Part shown: positions 44,965-55,422 of the stretch, piece by piece
Layout of the letters: each line of letters begins with the position of its first letter
How positions within the stretch are numbered: position 1 is the stretch's first letter
Origin: Methyloceanibacter stevinii
GTDB lineage: Bacteria; Pseudomonadota; Alphaproteobacteria; Rhizobiales; Methyloligellaceae
NCBI RefSeq assembly: GCF_001723355.1
Contig: NZ_LPWE01000005.1
Location: 62,001-126,000, forward strand
Direction of reading: 5' to 3'
DNA: 64,000 bases
The notes under the pieces: model-generated
What the model saw: the letters and a program-made list of their open reading frames with translations, nothing else
Databases searched by the model: none
What the model was told of the DNA's origin: nothing
Program-made: the position numbers and the translations under genes

Positions 44965-46711
44965 GCGGCGTGCCGGCGAGCAGCACGATAACGGAGAGCG
45001 GCAGGCCCAGCCGCCAGTAATCGCCGAAGCGGTAGCCGCCTGGGCCCATCACCAGCGTGTTGCATTGATGGCCGATGGGCGTCAGGAAATCGCAGGCCGC
45101 GCCGATGGCCACTCCCATCAGGAACGCATCGGGGTTGTAGCCCAGATTGCCGGCGAAGCTCGCGGCGATGGGCGCCATGACGAGTACCGTGGCCGCATTG
45201 TTGAGGAACGGCGTGACGGCCATGGCGGCGGCCATGAGCAGGAGCAGCGCCCCGTAGGCCGGCAGATAAGACGCGGTCTCCGACAGCCATCCGGCGATGA
45301 GGTCCGTGCCGCCCGTGGTACGCAGCGCATCACTGACGGGGATGAGCGCCCCCAGCATGACGAGGATCGGCCACTCCACCACGTCATAGGCTTCGCGCAG
45401 AGACAGCGAGCGCAGGAGCAGCAGCACGACCGCGGCGCCAAAGAAGGCGATGGCCACCGGCACGATGCTGAAGGCGACAAGCCCCATGGCGACGGTCAGG
45501 ATGGCCAGGGGCAGGAGGCTGCCCCGCCGCCCGATCCGCAAGTCGCGTTCGGCCAGCGGCAGAAGGTGCAACTCGCCGAGCGTCTCCGGCATGGTGGTCA
45601 GATTGCCCTGAAGTACGACCACGTCTCCGGCGCGGAGCTTCACCGCGCGCAACCGGTTGGCGATGCGGCGCCCGGTCCGGCTCACGGCGAGGAGGTCCAT
45701 GCCGTGCCGGTCGGCGAGCTTCAACTGGCCGACCGAATAGCCGATCAGCTCGGAATCCGGTGTGATGACCGCTTCCATGATGCCGATCTCGTCGCTGGGC
45801 GTGTCGCGCCCGTTGCCCTCTGCATGAGGCACCAGTGTCAGCTTCTCCAGCGCGACAAGCCGTTCCAGGGCGGAGGGCTCGCCGCGCAGGATCAGCACAT
45901 CGCCCGCCCGGATGATGTTGTTTCCCGCCGGGTCGAAGCGGCGCACCGTTCCCCGAATCAGCGAGATGACTTCGACGTCGCCCTCGCTGAGATCCTCGAG
46001 CGCCTTCACGGTGATGTTGGCGGCAGGGGAGTCTTCGGGAACGGCGACCTCGGTCGTGTAGCCTTCCAAGGTGAAGGCCGCATCCATGGAGACGATCCCT
46101 TTGCGGTCCTTGGGCAAGAGACGCCAGCCGACCAGCAGAAACAGGAAGCCGATGAGCGAGAGGCAGGCGCCGACGGGCGCGAAGTCGAACATCTCGAAGG
46201 GCTGCCCGAGGGTCTGTTCGCGGACCCGGCTCACGATGATGTTCGGCGAGGTCCCGATCAGCGTGACGGTGCCGCCGAGGAGCGCGCCGAACGACATCGG
46301 CATCAGGAGGGACGACGGTGACGTTCCGCTGCGGCGGGAGACCTGGAACGCGACCGGCATCAGCATCGCCAGCGCGCCGATGTTCTTCACGAACCCGGAC
46401 ATGACGGTGACCGAGCCCACGAGGGCGGCGATCTGCCGGTAAACCGTCGTGAGGTAGGGGCCGAACTGGCGCACCAGCCGTTCGATCACGCCTGACCGGC
46501 CCACCGCGGCACTGACGATGAGGGCGCTGCCGACGATGATGACAATGTCGTCGCTGAACCCGGAGAAGGCTTTTTCAGGCGGCACGATGCCCGCGGCGAT
46601 CGCGGCCAGGAGCGATAGCAGCGCGACGACGTCGTAGCGCAGGCGTCCCCAGATGAAGAGCGCCATCATGCCGACGACGATGGCGAAGGCGAGCGCTTGG
46701 TCGACCGTCAT
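44939..46711 (-). CDS. SLC13-family permease with two RCK_C (TrkA-C) domains
   Basis: 590 residues. Two halves of transport helices (about 1-200 and 400-590) flank a cytoplasmic insert with two TrkA-C domains (FDPAGNNIIRAGDVLILRG; RLRAVKLRAGDVVVLQG). Signature sequences GTVTLIGTSPNIIVS and NNAATVLVMAPIA are typical of divalent anion:Na+ symporters. Members of this architecture transport sulfate, sulfite, phosphate or silicate analogues; substrate not determinable. Single gene. Confidence 0.9.
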   Translation of the reverse strand: MTVDQALAFAIVVGMMALFIWGRLRYDVVALLSLLAAIAAGIVPPEKAFSGFSDDIVIIVGSALIVSAAVGRSGVIERLVRQFGPYLTTVYRQIAALVGSVTVMSGFVKNIGALAMLMPVAFQVSRRSGTSPSSLLMPMSFGALLGGTVTLIGTSPNIIVSRVREQTLGQPFEMFDFAPVGACLSLIGFLFLLVGWRLLPKDRKGIVSMDAAFTLEGYTTEVAVPEDSPAANITVKALEDLSEGDVEVISLIRGTVRRFDPAGNNIIRAGDVLILRGEPSALERLVALEKLTLVPHAEGNGRDTPSDEIGIMEAVITPDSELIGYSVGQLKLADRHGMDLLAVSRTGRRIANRLRAVKLRAGDVVVLQGNLTTMPETLGELHLLPLAERDLRIGRRGSLLPLAILTVAMGLVAFSIVPVAIAFFGAAVVLLLLRSLSLREAYDVVEWPILVMLGALIPVSDALRTTGGTDLIAGWLSETASYLPAYGALLLLMAAAMAVTPFLNNAATVLVMAPIAASFAGNLGYNPDAFLMGVAIGAACDFLTPIGHQCNTLVMGPGGYRFGDYWRLGLPLSVIVLLAGTPLILYFWPL

Positions 46712-46787
46712 GGCGTTCGCGGGGTCCCCCTCTAGGCTTTCGCCCTACCGCGCCACCGGTGCGTTGGCTTCAAGCAGATAGTTGTCG

Positions 46788-49553
46788 CTAAAACGCCCCG
46801 TGGCAGTGCTTGTATTTCTTGCCCGACCCGCACGGGCAGGGCGCATTGCGCTGGACCTTGCCCCAGGTCGAGGGATCGGAAGGGTCAAGCGCCACGGCCG
46901 CGGCCTTGCGGGTGCGCATCGGCGCGGCCGCGCCGGATGCGGGCGCGGCTTCCGCACCCTCCAACGCAAACTCGTCCTCGCCCGTGGTGGGGTCGATGTG
47001 GTGGGCTTCCATGGGCGGCAGGTCGGTGATGTCCAGAGACGGCGCGTCGGATTCCTGCGCGATCTCGGCGTGCATAATTTGCCCGGTCACCGCTTCGCGC
47101 AGGCGCGCGAGCATCTGTTCGAACAAGGTGAAGCTCTCGCTCTTGAATTCGTTCAGCGGGTCCCGCTGGCCGTAGCCGCGCAGACCGATGACCTGACGCA
47201 AATGCTCGAGGGTCACGAGGTGCTCGCGCCACAGGCCGTCCAGGGTCTGAAGCAGTACCGCGCGCTCGAGTTGACGCATGGTCTCCGAACCGAACTTCGC
47301 GGCCTTGCGCGCGGCTGCTTCGTCGGTCGCCTTGATCAGCCGCTCGTGAATCTCGGCCTCGGCGATGCCTTCCTCGTCCGCCCAATCGGCGATCGGCAAG
47401 TCGAGGGCGAAGACGTCGTTGATTTTTTCCTTGAGCCCCTCCAGGTCCCATTGTTCGGGATAGGACTTCTCGGGGACTGCCTCGGCCACCAGATCGTCGA
47501 CGACCTGACGGCGCATTTCCGCGACGGTCTCGGCGAGATCCTCGTCCGCCAGGAGTTCGCGCCGCTGCTCGAAGATCGCCTTGCGTTGGTCGTTCATCAC
47601 GTTGTCGAACTTCACGACGTTCTTGCGGATGTCGAAGTTGCGCGCCTCGACCTTGCCTTGCGCCTTCTCCAGGGCCTTGTTGATCCAGGGATGGACGATC
47701 GCCTCGCCTTCCTTGAGGCCGAGCGCCTGCAACATGCCGTCCATGCGCTCGGATCCGAAGATGCGCATCAGATCGTCCTCGAGGGACAGGAAGAACCGGG
47801 AGGCGCCGGGATCGCCCTGACGGCCCGAACGGCCGCGGAGCTGATTGTCGATGCGGCGGCTTTCATGGCGTTCGGTGCCCACGACATAGAGACCGCCGGC
47901 CTCGAGCGCCTGCTTCTTCTTTGCCTGAATGTCCGCGTCGATCTCGGCGCGCTTCGCTTCGACTTCCGCGGGGCTGGGCTCCTTGCCTTTTTCGGCCTGC
48001 TGGGCGACCCAGTCCTCCAGCCGCATATCCAGATTGCCGCCGAGCTGGATGTCCGTGCCGCGGCCGGCCATATTCGTGGCGATGGTGATCGCGCCCGGCA
48101 CGCCGGCCTGCGCAACGATATGCGCTTCCTGCTCGTGATAGCGCGCGTTGAGCACGTTGTGCGGGACTTTGCGCTTTTTCAGCAGCTCCGAGAGGATTTC
48201 CGATTTCTCGATCGAGGTGGTGCCGACGAGCATCGGCTGGCCGCGCTCCTGCGCGTCCCGGATCAGCTCGATGATGGCGTCGTATTTCTCTTTCGCCGTC
48301 CGGTAGACCTCGTCGTCTTCGTCTGCGCGCGCCATGGGCCTGTTGGTCGGCACTTCGACGACATCGAGACCGTAAATGTCCATGAACTCGTCTGCCTCGG
48401 TCAGGGCCGTGCCGGTCATCCCGCCGAGCTTGTTGTAGAGGCGGAAATAGTTCTGGAACGTGATCGTCGCGAAGGTCTGGTTCTCGGGCTGGATCTCGAC
48501 GTGTTCCTTGGCCTCGAGTGCCTGGTGCAGGCCCTCGGAGAACCGGCGGCCGGACATCATGCGGCCCGTGAACTCGTCGATCAGGACGACTTCGTCGTTC
48601 TTCACGATGTAGTCGCGGTCGCGCTGGAACACTTTGTGGGCGCGCAGCGCCTGCTGGACGTGGTGAACCACGCTGACATTTCTCGCGTCGTAGAGAGAGT
48701 CGCCCTTGAGGAGGTCTGCTTCGATGAGGAGCTGTTCGATATGCTCGTTGCCCTCCTCGGTGAGCGACACCTGGCGGGTCTTCTCGTCGAGCTCGAAGTC
48801 TTCGTCTTTGAGCCTGGGGATGAACACGTCGATCGTGTTGTAGAAATCGGAGCGGTCGTCGAGCGGGCCGGAAATAATGAGTGGGGTCCGCGCCTCGTCG
48901 ATCAGAATGGAGTCCACCTCGTCGACGATGGCGAAGGGGTGTCCGCGCTGGACCATCTCGCTTTCGAGATACTTCATGTTGTCGCGCAGATAGTCGAAGC
49001 CGTACTCATTGTTCGTGCCGTAGGTCACGTCGCACGCATACTGCGCCTTGCGCTGCTCGTCGTTCAGATCGTGTTCGATCGTGCCGACGGTGAGGCCCAG
49101 GAAGGAGTAGATCTGTCCCATCCAGGCGGCGTCGCGCTTGGCCAGATAGTCGTTCACCGTCACGACATGCACGCCCTTGCCCGTCAGCGCGTTCAGATAG
49201 ACGGGGAGCGTGGCGACGAGCGTCTTGCCTTCACCGGTCTTCATCTCGGCGATGCGGCCTTCGTGCAGGACCATGCCGCCGATGAGCTGCACGTCGAAAT
49301 GGCGCTGGCCCAACGTGCGCTTGGCAGCCTCGCGGACCGTGGCGAAGGCCTCCGGCAGGAGATCGTCGAGCGTTTCGCCCTTGGCAAGGCGTTCGCGGAA
49401 TTCGTCGGTGCGGGCGCGCAGCGCCTCGTCGGAAAGGGTGGAAACATCCGGCTCGAGGGCGTTGATCGCCGCGACGACCGGATCGTACTTCTTCAGTTTG
49501 CGGTCGTTGGATGAGCCGAAGACTTTATTGGCAATGGCGCCGAGGGAAAGCAT
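46788..49553 (-). CDS. secA: Preprotein translocase ATPase SecA
   Basis: 921 residues in one frame. Motor of Sec-dependent export. Walker [19 protein letters not shown]-type [17 protein letters not shown], preprotein cross-linking domain, [23 protein letters not shown]-like motif (read here as [14 protein letters not shown]), helical scaffold, and C-terminal zinc motif [14 protein letters not shown] that binds SecB/phospholipid. Length is typical for alphaproteobacteria. A long frame on the opposite strand is antisense shadow. Confidence 0.98.
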   Translation of the reverse strand: MLSLGAIANKVFGSSNDRKLKKYDPVVAAINALEPDVSTLSDEALRARTDEFRERLAKGETLDDLLPEAFATVREAAKRTLGQRHFDVQLIGGMVLHEGRIAEMKTGEGKTLVATLPVYLNALTGKGVHVVTVNDYLAKRDAAWMGQIYSFLGLTVGTIEHDLNDEQRKAQYACDVTYGTNNEYGFDYLRDNMKYLESEMVQRGHPFAIVDEVDSILIDEARTPLIISGPLDDRSDFYNTIDVFIPRLKDEDFELDEKTRQVSLTEEGNEHIEQLLIEADLLKGDSLYDARNVSVVHHVQQALRAHKVFQRDRDYIVKNDEVVLIDEFTGRMMSGRRFSEGLHQALEAKEHVEIQPENQTFATITFQNYFRLYNKLGGMTGTALTEADEFMDIYGLDVVEVPTNRPMARADEDDEVYRTAKEKYDAIIELIRDAQERGQPMLVGTTSIEKSEILSELLKKRKVPHNVLNARYHEQEAHIVAQAGVPGAITIATNMAGRGTDIQLGGNLDMRLEDWVAQQAEKGKEPSPAEVEAKRAEIDADIQAKKKQALEAGGLYVVGTERHESRRIDNQLRGRSGRQGDPGASRFFLSLEDDLMRIFGSERMDGMLQALGLKEGEAIVHPWINKALEKAQGKVEARNFDIRKNVVKFDNVMNDQRKAIFEQRRELLADEDLAETVAEMRRQVVDDLVAEAVPEKSYPEQWDLEGLKEKINDVFALDLPIADWADEEGIAEAEIHERLIKATDEAAARKAAKFGSETMRQLERAVLLQTLDGLWREHLVTLEHLRQVIGLRGYGQRDPLNEFKSESFTLFEQMLARLREAVTGQIMHAEIAQESDAPSLDITDLPPMEAHHIDPTTGEDEFALEGAEAAPASGAAAPMRTRKAAAVALDPSDPSTWGKVQRNAPCPCGSGKKYKHCHGAF

Positions 49554-49761
49554 CGAACCGTTAGCCTCTCAATGGCGTAAGCCGGGCCGCGCGGGGCTCT
49601 TCTTAGAGCCCTGGAGGTCCTTGGCGAATGGAGTATGAGACCCCCGGCGGTTGTTCGCCGGTCCCTAGAAAAAACGGCGAGAAATGCCGGGGGTCAACGC
49701 CGGAGACATAAGTGGCGGTCCCTGCCTTGTCAACGCGAGCGGCGGGGCACTCGTGGCACCG

Positions 49762-50295
49762 TCAGGCAGGCTCTTTGGTGGCCGTAGTGCCCTGTTTGCC
49801 GATTTCGTCGAGCTGTTTCTGCAGCGAGAGCTTGTTCAGGCTTGCAAACGGCAGGTTGACGAAGATCGTTATGCGCTGAAACAGCATGCGGTAGGTGTCG
49901 TCGAAGGCCAGCGCACGCTCCGCGTCGGTGCCTTCGACCGCGGCCGGGTCGGGGAGGCCCCAATGGGCCGACATCGGCTGACCGGGCCAGATTGGACAGA
50001 CTTCCTTGGCCGCGTTGTCGCAAACGGTGAAGACGAAATCGAGCTTGGGAGCATCGGGGCCGCTGAATTCCTCCCAGGACTTCGAGCGCAAGCCGGACAC
50101 GTCGTAGTTCAGCTTCTGCAACAGGTTGAGGGCCATAGGGGTTGACCTGGCCGGCGGCATGCTGCCAGCGCTGTAAGCCTTGAATTTTCCGAGGCCTTCG
50201 CGGTTCATGATGCATTCGGCCATGATGGAACGGGCGGAATTGCCCGTGCATAGGAAAAGCACGTTCAGGGGATCGTTAGCGTCGCCGGTTTTCAT
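49762..50295 (-). CDS. arsC: Arsenate reductase, low-molecular-weight phosphatase type
   Basis: 177 residues. P-loop CTGNSARS with Cys16 as nucleophile, plus two later cysteines in FTVCDNAAKEVCPIWPG positioned for a disulfide relay, so thioredoxin-type regeneration is likely. Reduces arsenate to arsenite. Downstream of arsR in the same transcript (15 bases). No ArsB/Acr3 efflux pump follows, so arsenite export must be encoded elsewhere. Confidence 0.92.
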   Translation of the reverse strand: MKTGDANDPLNVLFLCTGNSARSIMAECIMNREGLGKFKAYSAGSMPPARSTPMALNLLQKLNYDVSGLRSKSWEEFSGPDAPKLDFVFTVCDNAAKEVCPIWPGQPMSAHWGLPDPAAVEGTDAERALAFDDTYRMLFQRITIFVNLPFASLNKLSLQKQLDEIGKQGTTATKEPA

Positions 50296-50310
50296 GTCGG
50301 TTTCCTCCGT

Positions 50311-50652
50311 TCACTCCGAACAACACGTCGCAAGCGTCGTCTCGATCAATGGGCCGCAAACCGACGGGTCTCCCTGACAGCAGTCCTCCACGAGGAAGGA
50401 CAGCAGCGCCCGGGTTCCTTCGAGATCCACGGCGTAGATCATGGACCGGCCTTCTTTGCGGGCCTGGACGAGGTTGGCGCGCGCAAGGATAGCCAGGTGG
50501 GATGACAGTGTGTTCTTCGGGATGCCGACCGCCTCGGCGATATCGCCCGCCGCCATCCCGTTGAAGCCCGCCCGGACCAGCAACCTGAAAACCTTGAGAC
50601 GGGTTTCCTGTGCCAGCCCGCCCAGCGCGTCGACAGCCTCGATAATATCCAT
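50311..50652 (-). CDS. arsR: ArsR-family metalloregulatory repressor
   Basis: 113 residues. Winged helix: DALGGLAQETRLKVFRLLVRAG, recognition helix GIPKNTLSSHLAILARANLVQARKEG and wing SMIYAVDL. Carries cysteine pairs CCQGDPSVC and a final CCSE that may form a C-terminal As(III) site rather than the classic alpha3 site. I place the start at ATG 50652, whose codon overlaps the operator. A longer frame exists upstream but runs through the parvulin promoter. Confidence 0.9.
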   Translation of the reverse strand: MDIIEAVDALGGLAQETRLKVFRLLVRAGFNGMAAGDIAEAVGIPKNTLSSHLAILARANLVQARKEGRSMIYAVDLEGTRALLSFLVEDCCQGDPSVCGPLIETTLATCCSE

Positions 50653-50666
50653 AGTTCTAGAACTAT
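50651..50666. promoter_or_regulatory. ArsR operator palindrome
   Basis: ATAGTTCTAGAACTAT, a perfect 16-bp palindrome covering the arsR start codon. Typical form of an ArsR-family operator; repressor bound here would block arsR-arsC and perhaps affect the divergent parvulin gene. Confidence 0.75.
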
Positions 50667-50806
50667 TGAATAAATAGAATCCTGTCAATTCCTGCGGGTT
50701 GGCAAGTCCCGAGGCCAACGCTAAGAAGGCATCTGGGGAAGCACCCAAACCCGCTCCGCCACCAGTCGATGTGATTAGGCCGGAGCCGAAGACGAGGATT
50801 AATCCA

Positions 50807-51679
50807 GTGAAATTGTGGTCAGCCTTGCTGCTCCTTGCAGCGTCGATGTTCCTTGTGCCGCCAGTACTCGCCGCCGACGCTGTCGTCGCGCGCGTGAACG
50901 GGGTGGAGATCAAACAGTCCGATCTAGACTTTGCCGCCTCCGAAGTCGGCCCGCGGCTCGGAACTGTCCGTCCCGACGACCGCAAGCGTATCCTCATGCA
51001 GTTCGTGATCGAGAACGAACTTCTGGCTGGCGCCGGCGAAAAGGAAAAGCTGGACGAGGCCGATACGTTCGCAAAGCGCGAGGCCTATCACCGGCGCCGC
51101 GCGCTGCGGGATGCCTATTTTGACAAGAACGTCACGGGCGGTGTTTCCGAAGCCGAAGCGAAGAAGGTCTTCGAAGAGAACATCGCCAAGGTGAAGCCGG
51201 AGCAGGAGATCAAGGCCCGGCACATTCTCGTCGATACCGAAGATCAGGCCAAGGCGATCAAGGCGGAGCTCGATGGCGGCGCCGATTTTGCCAAGCTCGC
51301 TTCGGAAAAGTCGAAGGACAAGAACGCCGAGGGCGGCGATCTCGGTTTCTTCACGCGCGGCCAGATGCTGAAGCCGTTCGAGGATGCGGCCTTCGCGCTC
51401 GACGTGGGTCAGATTTCCGATCCCGTGAAGACGAGCTTCGGCTGGCACGTGATCCAGGTCGAGGAGAAGCGCGATCAGAAGCTCCCGACCTTCGATGACG
51501 TCAAAGACCCCATCATGAGCCAGCTGGTGGTTCGCAAAGCCCAAACGGTCGTGAGCGACCTTCGGTCCAATGCCGACATTGAGATCATCGATCCGGATAT
51601 CAAGCGGTCCATGGACGATGCGGCCATGCGGGGCGAAGCGCCGCCGCTGCCCGACGAAGAGTTCAACGAGGACCACTAG
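50807..51679 (+). CDS. Periplasmic parvulin-type peptidyl-prolyl isomerase
   Basis: 290 residues from GTG 50807 (GAGG upstream), which begins the signal peptide [23 protein letters not shown]. SurA-like N-terminal helices ([34 protein letters not shown]) precede one parvulin domain ([22 protein letters not shown] ... [20 protein letters not shown] ... [14 protein letters not shown]). Helps fold exported proteins. The frame opens upstream at 50699, but that stretch has no membrane or ribosome signal. Leads into argJ. Confidence 0.9.
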   Translation: MKLWSALLLLAASMFLVPPVLAADAVVARVNGVEIKQSDLDFAASEVGPRLGTVRPDDRKRILMQFVIENELLAGAGEKEKLDEADTFAKREAYHRRRALRDAYFDKNVTGGVSEAEAKKVFEENIAKVKPEQEIKARHILVDTEDQAKAIKAELDGGADFAKLASEKSKDKNAEGGDLGFFTRGQMLKPFEDAAFALDVGQISDPVKTSFGWHVIQVEEKRDQKLPTFDDVKDPIMSQLVVRKAQTVVSDLRSNADIEIIDPDIKRSMDDAAMRGEAPPLPDEEFNEDH

Positions 51680-51698
51680 GATCGCCGGCGTTTCGGCT

Positions 51699-52937
51699 AT
51701 GGACAAAGTCTCGCCGTTTGCCCCGGTGCACCTGCCGGTCTTGCCGCCGATCGAGGGGGTTCGTCTCGCGTCGTGCGAGGCCGGGATCCGCTATGCCGGC
51801 CGTACCGATCTGCTATTGGCGCTGTTCGACCTTCGAACCGCCGTTGCGGGCGTGTTCACCACGTCCAAAACGGCGTCGGCGGCGGTCGAATGGTGCCGCG
51901 AGCATGTGCGGCACGGCATGGCTCGGGCGCTGGTGGTCAACTCGGGCAACGCCAATGCCTTCACGGGCATGCGCGGGCGCGAGGCGGTCGCGGAAACGGT
52001 GCGGGCCACGGCGCGCATCGCCGATTGTCTCGATGCGGATGTGTATGTCGCCTCGACCGGCGTGATCGGCGAGCCGCTCGATCCGTCGAAATTCGTGGGC
52101 TCCCTCGCGGGGCTGGCGGACGAGGCGCGAGCCGACGCCTATGACATGGCGGCCCGCGCCATCATGACGACGGACACGTTCCCGAAGCTCGCCACGAGAA
52201 CCTGCGAGATCGATGGGGTGACCGTCACGCTCAACGGTATCGCCAAGGGCGCGGGCATGATCGCCCCCGACATGGCGACCATGCTTTCCTTCCTGTTCAC
52301 GGACGCGCCGATCGAGCCCGCCGCGCTTCAGTCCATTCTGTCGCCTTTGGTCGAAGACAGTTTCAACGCGATCACGATCGACAGCGACACGTCCACGAGC
52401 GACACGGTTCTACTTTTCGCGACAGGCGCGGCGGAGCGGCGCTCGTGTCCGCGCATCGCGGACGGCAACGACGAGCGGCTTGCCGGTTTCCGTGCGGCTC
52501 TGTTCGATCTCATGCGCGACCTTGCGCATCAGATTGTGAAGGACGGCGAGGGGCTCACCAAGTTCGTCTCGGTGACGGTCAAGGGAGCGGAGTCCAAGGC
52601 GGCGGCGCGCACCATCGCGAAGGCGATCTGCAATTCGCCTCTGGTGAAAACGGCGCTGGCGGGCGAGGACCCGAACTGGGGCCGCATCGTCATGGCCGTT
52701 GGCAAGGCCGGAGAGGCGGCCGACCGCGACCGGTTGGCGATCTGGTTCGGCGACATCGAGGTCGCGAAAGACGGCGAGGTGGCGCCCGCCTACAAAGAGG
52801 CGGATGGGGCGGCCTATATGAAGCGTCCCGAGATCGACATCACCGTGGATGTGGGCATCGGTGAGGGCACAGATACAATGTGGACCTGCGATCTCACCAA
52901 GGAATACATCGCCATCAACGCCGATTACCGGTCGTGA
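51699..52937 (+). CDS. argJ: Bifunctional ornithine acetyltransferase / N-acetylglutamate synthase
   Basis: 412 residues. Transfers acetyl from N-acetylornithine to glutamate in arginine synthesis. The self-cleavage site and nucleophile Thr lie in [14 protein letters not shown]; substrate contacts in [18 protein letters not shown] and [15 protein letters not shown]; end [13 protein letters not shown]. Starts 19 bases after the parvulin stop and overlaps mutT (GTGA). Confidence 0.96.
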   Translation: MDKVSPFAPVHLPVLPPIEGVRLASCEAGIRYAGRTDLLLALFDLRTAVAGVFTTSKTASAAVEWCREHVRHGMARALVVNSGNANAFTGMRGREAVAETVRATARIADCLDADVYVASTGVIGEPLDPSKFVGSLAGLADEARADAYDMAARAIMTTDTFPKLATRTCEIDGVTVTLNGIAKGAGMIAPDMATMLSFLFTDAPIEPAALQSILSPLVEDSFNAITIDSDTSTSDTVLLFATGAAERRSCPRIADGNDERLAGFRAALFDLMRDLAHQIVKDGEGLTKFVSVTVKGAESKAAARTIAKAICNSPLVKTALAGEDPNWGRIVMAVGKAGEAADRDRLAIWFGDIEVAKDGEVAPAYKEADGAAYMKRPEIDITVDVGIGEGTDTMWTCDLTKEYIAINADYRS

Positions 52938-53383
52938 CGGACTCTGCGGGCGCCAAGCCCCTTGTGTTGGTCGCCGCATGCGCGCTGGTCGATGACCGCG
53001 GTCGCGTCCTCATTTCACAGCGGCCCGAAGGCAAGCCGCTCGCGGGGCTCTGGGAGTTCCCAGGCGGGAAGCTGGAGGAGGGCGAGACGCCCGAACACGG
53101 TCTCGTCCGCGAACTCAACGAGGAACTCGGGATCGCGATTGAGCTAACTTCACTGAAACCTCTAACATTTTCGAGTTTTCCTTACCCCGACTTTCATTTG
53201 TTGATGCCAATCTATGCGTGTTGGCGTTGGCTGGGACAAGTCACCGCCAAGGAAGGACAGGCCATGGCGTGGGTCAGTCCGGCTGCCTTGGGCGAGTATG
53301 CGATGCCGCCCGCCGATGAGCCACTAAAGGGCCTATTGCCCGGATTGCTGGGGTTGTTGCTTGAAAGTGCGAAGTGCAAATAG
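52934..53383 (+). CDS. mutT: 8-oxo-dGTP diphosphatase MutT-type Nudix hydrolase
   Basis: 149 residues from GTG 52934, overlapping the argJ stop. Nudix box [24 protein letters not shown] is complete, preceded by [17 protein letters not shown], typical of MutT. Removes oxidised guanine nucleotides. Part of the parvulin-argJ-mutT operon. Confidence 0.93.
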   Translation: MTDSAGAKPLVLVAACALVDDRGRVLISQRPEGKPLAGLWEFPGGKLEEGETPEHGLVRELNEELGIAIELTSLKPLTFSSFPYPDFHLLMPIYACWRWLGQVTAKEGQAMAWVSPAALGEYAMPPADEPLKGLLPGLLGLLLESAKCK

Positions 53384-53399
53384 ATGCCGACTTGTGTCC

Positions 53400-53582
53400 A
53401 TGCGGCAGCCGCCCGTCATCGCGCGTATCAAGGCCTTTGCTGCGGACAGGTCAGGCGCGACCGTTGTTGAGTACGGCCTCATCGCTGCTGCCATTGCGGG
53501 CGCAATCTTGATCGTAAACAGACTTCTCCAATCCAGTCTCTCGGACTTGGCAACTGAGCTTGCGGCAGCCCTCTCCCTTTAG
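53400..53582 (+). CDS. Flp/Fap-type IVb pilin
   Basis: 60 residues. Short leader, then GATVVEYGLIAAAIAGAILIVNRLL: the G/A-x-T-x-x-E-Y prepilin site (Glu at +5, Tyr at +6) and hydrophobic stalk of Flp pilins. No prepilin peptidase or secretion genes (cpa/tad) are in the window, so this is an orphan copy. It starts 17 bases after mutT stops; its 3' end overlaps the convergent methyltransferase by 4 bases. Confidence 0.82.
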   Translation: MRQPPVIARIKAFAADRSGATVVEYGLIAAAIAGAILIVNRLLQSSLSDLATELAAALSL

Positions 53583-54517
53583 CGCCTGTCTCGGTCGCCG
53601 GACGGCGGTCGCCGGAACGACGCCTTCGCGCCTCCCGGCTGCTCCGTCGTATTGAGCGCGTCCGCCAGGCGGCTTTGCGCGGACCCCGGCTTCAGCGGTT
53701 TCTGCTGGCTCGGGTCCGGGCCCCAGCCGCTCATGAAAACGAATTGGAATGTCGCGGCGACCTTGCCGTCCGGCGTGCCGTAGCGCGACCGGTACAGGTC
53801 TTCGGCGCGCATCAGCACCCGCCGCGATAAGGGCTTCTTGCTCCGGGCCACGAGCACGTTGCCGCCGCCGAGCGCGCGGATTTCCTGCATCAGCGCCCGG
53901 GGCGAGGGGTAGATCACCTCGAGCTCCTCGGTGTCCGTGACAGGCAGGGCGAAGCCGGCGCGTTGGAGAAGCGCGCCGTAGGATCGCACGTCCGCGAAGG
54001 GAGCGACGCGTGGAGACACCCCACCCTCGATCTCCTCTTCCGCTTCGAGCAGGCATTCCCGCAATTCGCCGAGCGCATTGGCGCCAAGTGCCGCGGCCAT
54101 GAAGAGGCCGTCGGGAGCAAGCGCCCGGCGAATCTGGATGAGACTGCCAGGCAGATCGTTGACGCGATGAAGGGCAAGGCCCGAGACGACGAGGTTGAAG
54201 GCGCCGTCCTTGAACGGCAGCAGGTCTTCGTCGCAGACGATAGCGGGCGGCGGGCAGCGACGCGCATAGGCGAGCACGCTCTCCGCGTAGAACACGTCCT
54301 CGACGGACGGCAGTTCGGCGATGGTCCGCCCTAGAAGGCCGTGATAGGCGCCAAGGTCGAGCGCCCGGGGAAAGGCGCGCAACATGATCGCGACCCGATC
54401 CGCGATCTCACCGGCGACGTGGCCGATCAGGACTTCGCGATCTTCGATCTCCGCGGCAAAGCGGGCTCTGCGCTCGCGCAAGAGGCGCCGGTCGAAGAGA
54501 AGCGGGCCCTCGCTCAT
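53579..54517 (-). CDS. SAM-dependent methyltransferase (BioC/NDUFAF5-like)
   Basis: 312 residues. N-terminal FDRRLLRERRARFA is the entry helix shared by BioC and NDUFAF5 homologues. SAM-binding strand RALDLGAYHGLLGR, acidic cap CDEDLLPFKDGAFNLVVSGLALHRVNDLPG, and ALAPDGLFMAAALG complete the class I fold. The conserved alphaproteobacterial place of this gene is next to comF. The actual acceptor is uncertain: NDUFAF5 hydroxylates complex I in mitochondria, BioC methylates malonyl-ACP. C-terminal 50 residues are low-complexity. Confidence 0.83.
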   Translation of the reverse strand: MSEGPLLFDRRLLRERRARFAAEIEDREVLIGHVAGEIADRVAIMLRAFPRALDLGAYHGLLGRTIAELPSVEDVFYAESVLAYARRCPPPAIVCDEDLLPFKDGAFNLVVSGLALHRVNDLPGSLIQIRRALAPDGLFMAAALGANALGELRECLLEAEEEIEGGVSPRVAPFADVRSYGALLQRAGFALPVTDTEELEVIYPSPRALMQEIRALGGGNVLVARSKKPLSRRVLMRAEDLYRSRYGTPDGKVAATFQFVFMSGWGPDPSQQKPLKPGSAQSRLADALNTTEQPGGAKASFRRPPSGDRDRR

Positions 54518-54559
54518 TGCGGCTCCTCATTCAATCGCTGACAACTTATAATTGTCGAG

Positions 54560-55335
54560 ATGTCCATTGAAGCAACAAAGGTAGAGACCGCTTCCGCCTG
54601 GCGCACGGTGCTGCGCGCGGCGGCTGATCTCGTGCTGCCGCCCGTTTGCGTGGTCTGCCGCACCCCAATCGGGTTCCATGGGCTCCTTTGCGGTCCGTGT
54701 TTCGCCGGCATCGATTTCATCGCGCCTCCTTTATGTACGCGTCTCGGCGTGCCGCTTCCCTACGATACGGGGGAACCGTATCTATCGGCGGCAGCGATCG
54801 CTGCGCCGCCGGTCTACGACAGGGCCCGGGCGTGGGCGCGCTATTCGCAGACCATGCGCGATCTGATCCAGAGCTTCAAATACCGCGACCGGCAGGACGG
54901 CTTGCGCCTGTTTACCCGATGGCTCGTGCGGGCCGGGTCCGAGCTCCTGGCCGAAGCTGATCTGGTCGTGCCGGTTCCGCTTTACCGGTCGCGGCTGTGG
55001 TCGCGGCGTTTCAATCAGTCGGCCCTGCTGGCGCGGGGGATCGAGCGTCACACGCGTGTCCCCGCCGACTGTTTCGTGCTGCGCCGGACGCGCCGCACGG
55101 CAAGCCAGGTGGGGTTGTCGGCGGCGCAGCGGAGGCGCAATGTCGCCGGAGCGTTTAAGGTGTCGCCGTCGCGCGCACATATGATTGCCGGGAAATCGAT
55201 CGTGCTCGTAGACGATGTGATTACCACCGGCGCCACGATCGAGCTTGCGCCCGCGTCCTGAAACGGGCGGGCGCGGCGCGCGTGGACGTGCTGGCCTTGG
55301 CCCGGGCCGTTGAACCGGCGGCGTTCGTGCTTTAG
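54560..55335 (+). CDS. comF: ComF-family phosphoribosyltransferase-like protein, one frameshift
   Basis: About 258 residues after restoring one base near 55243 (otherwise the frame stops at 55261). Zinc-finger-like CVVCRTPIGFHGLLCGPCF, then double-zinc-free ComF core SFKYRDRQDG, VVPVPLYRSRLWSRRFNQSALLARGI, and PRPP motif VLVDDVITTGAT; the repaired end is CARVLKRAGAARVDVLALARA. ComF proteins take part in DNA uptake in competent bacteria; the role elsewhere is unclear. Divergent from the methyltransferase gene. Confidence 0.88.
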
Positions 55336-55422
55336 GTAGCGCGGTCTGCCGCAGGACGGCTCGCATCCCTGCCGGCACAATACTGGAACGGTCCGGAGAG
55401 GACCAACGATCGAGACTTGAGA

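Noticed and set aside
46782-49514. A 910-codon open frame on the plus strand opposite secA
   Set aside because: High-GC codon use in secA leaves the antisense frame open. SecA is unmistakable in length and motifs; the antisense product has biased composition and no domain.
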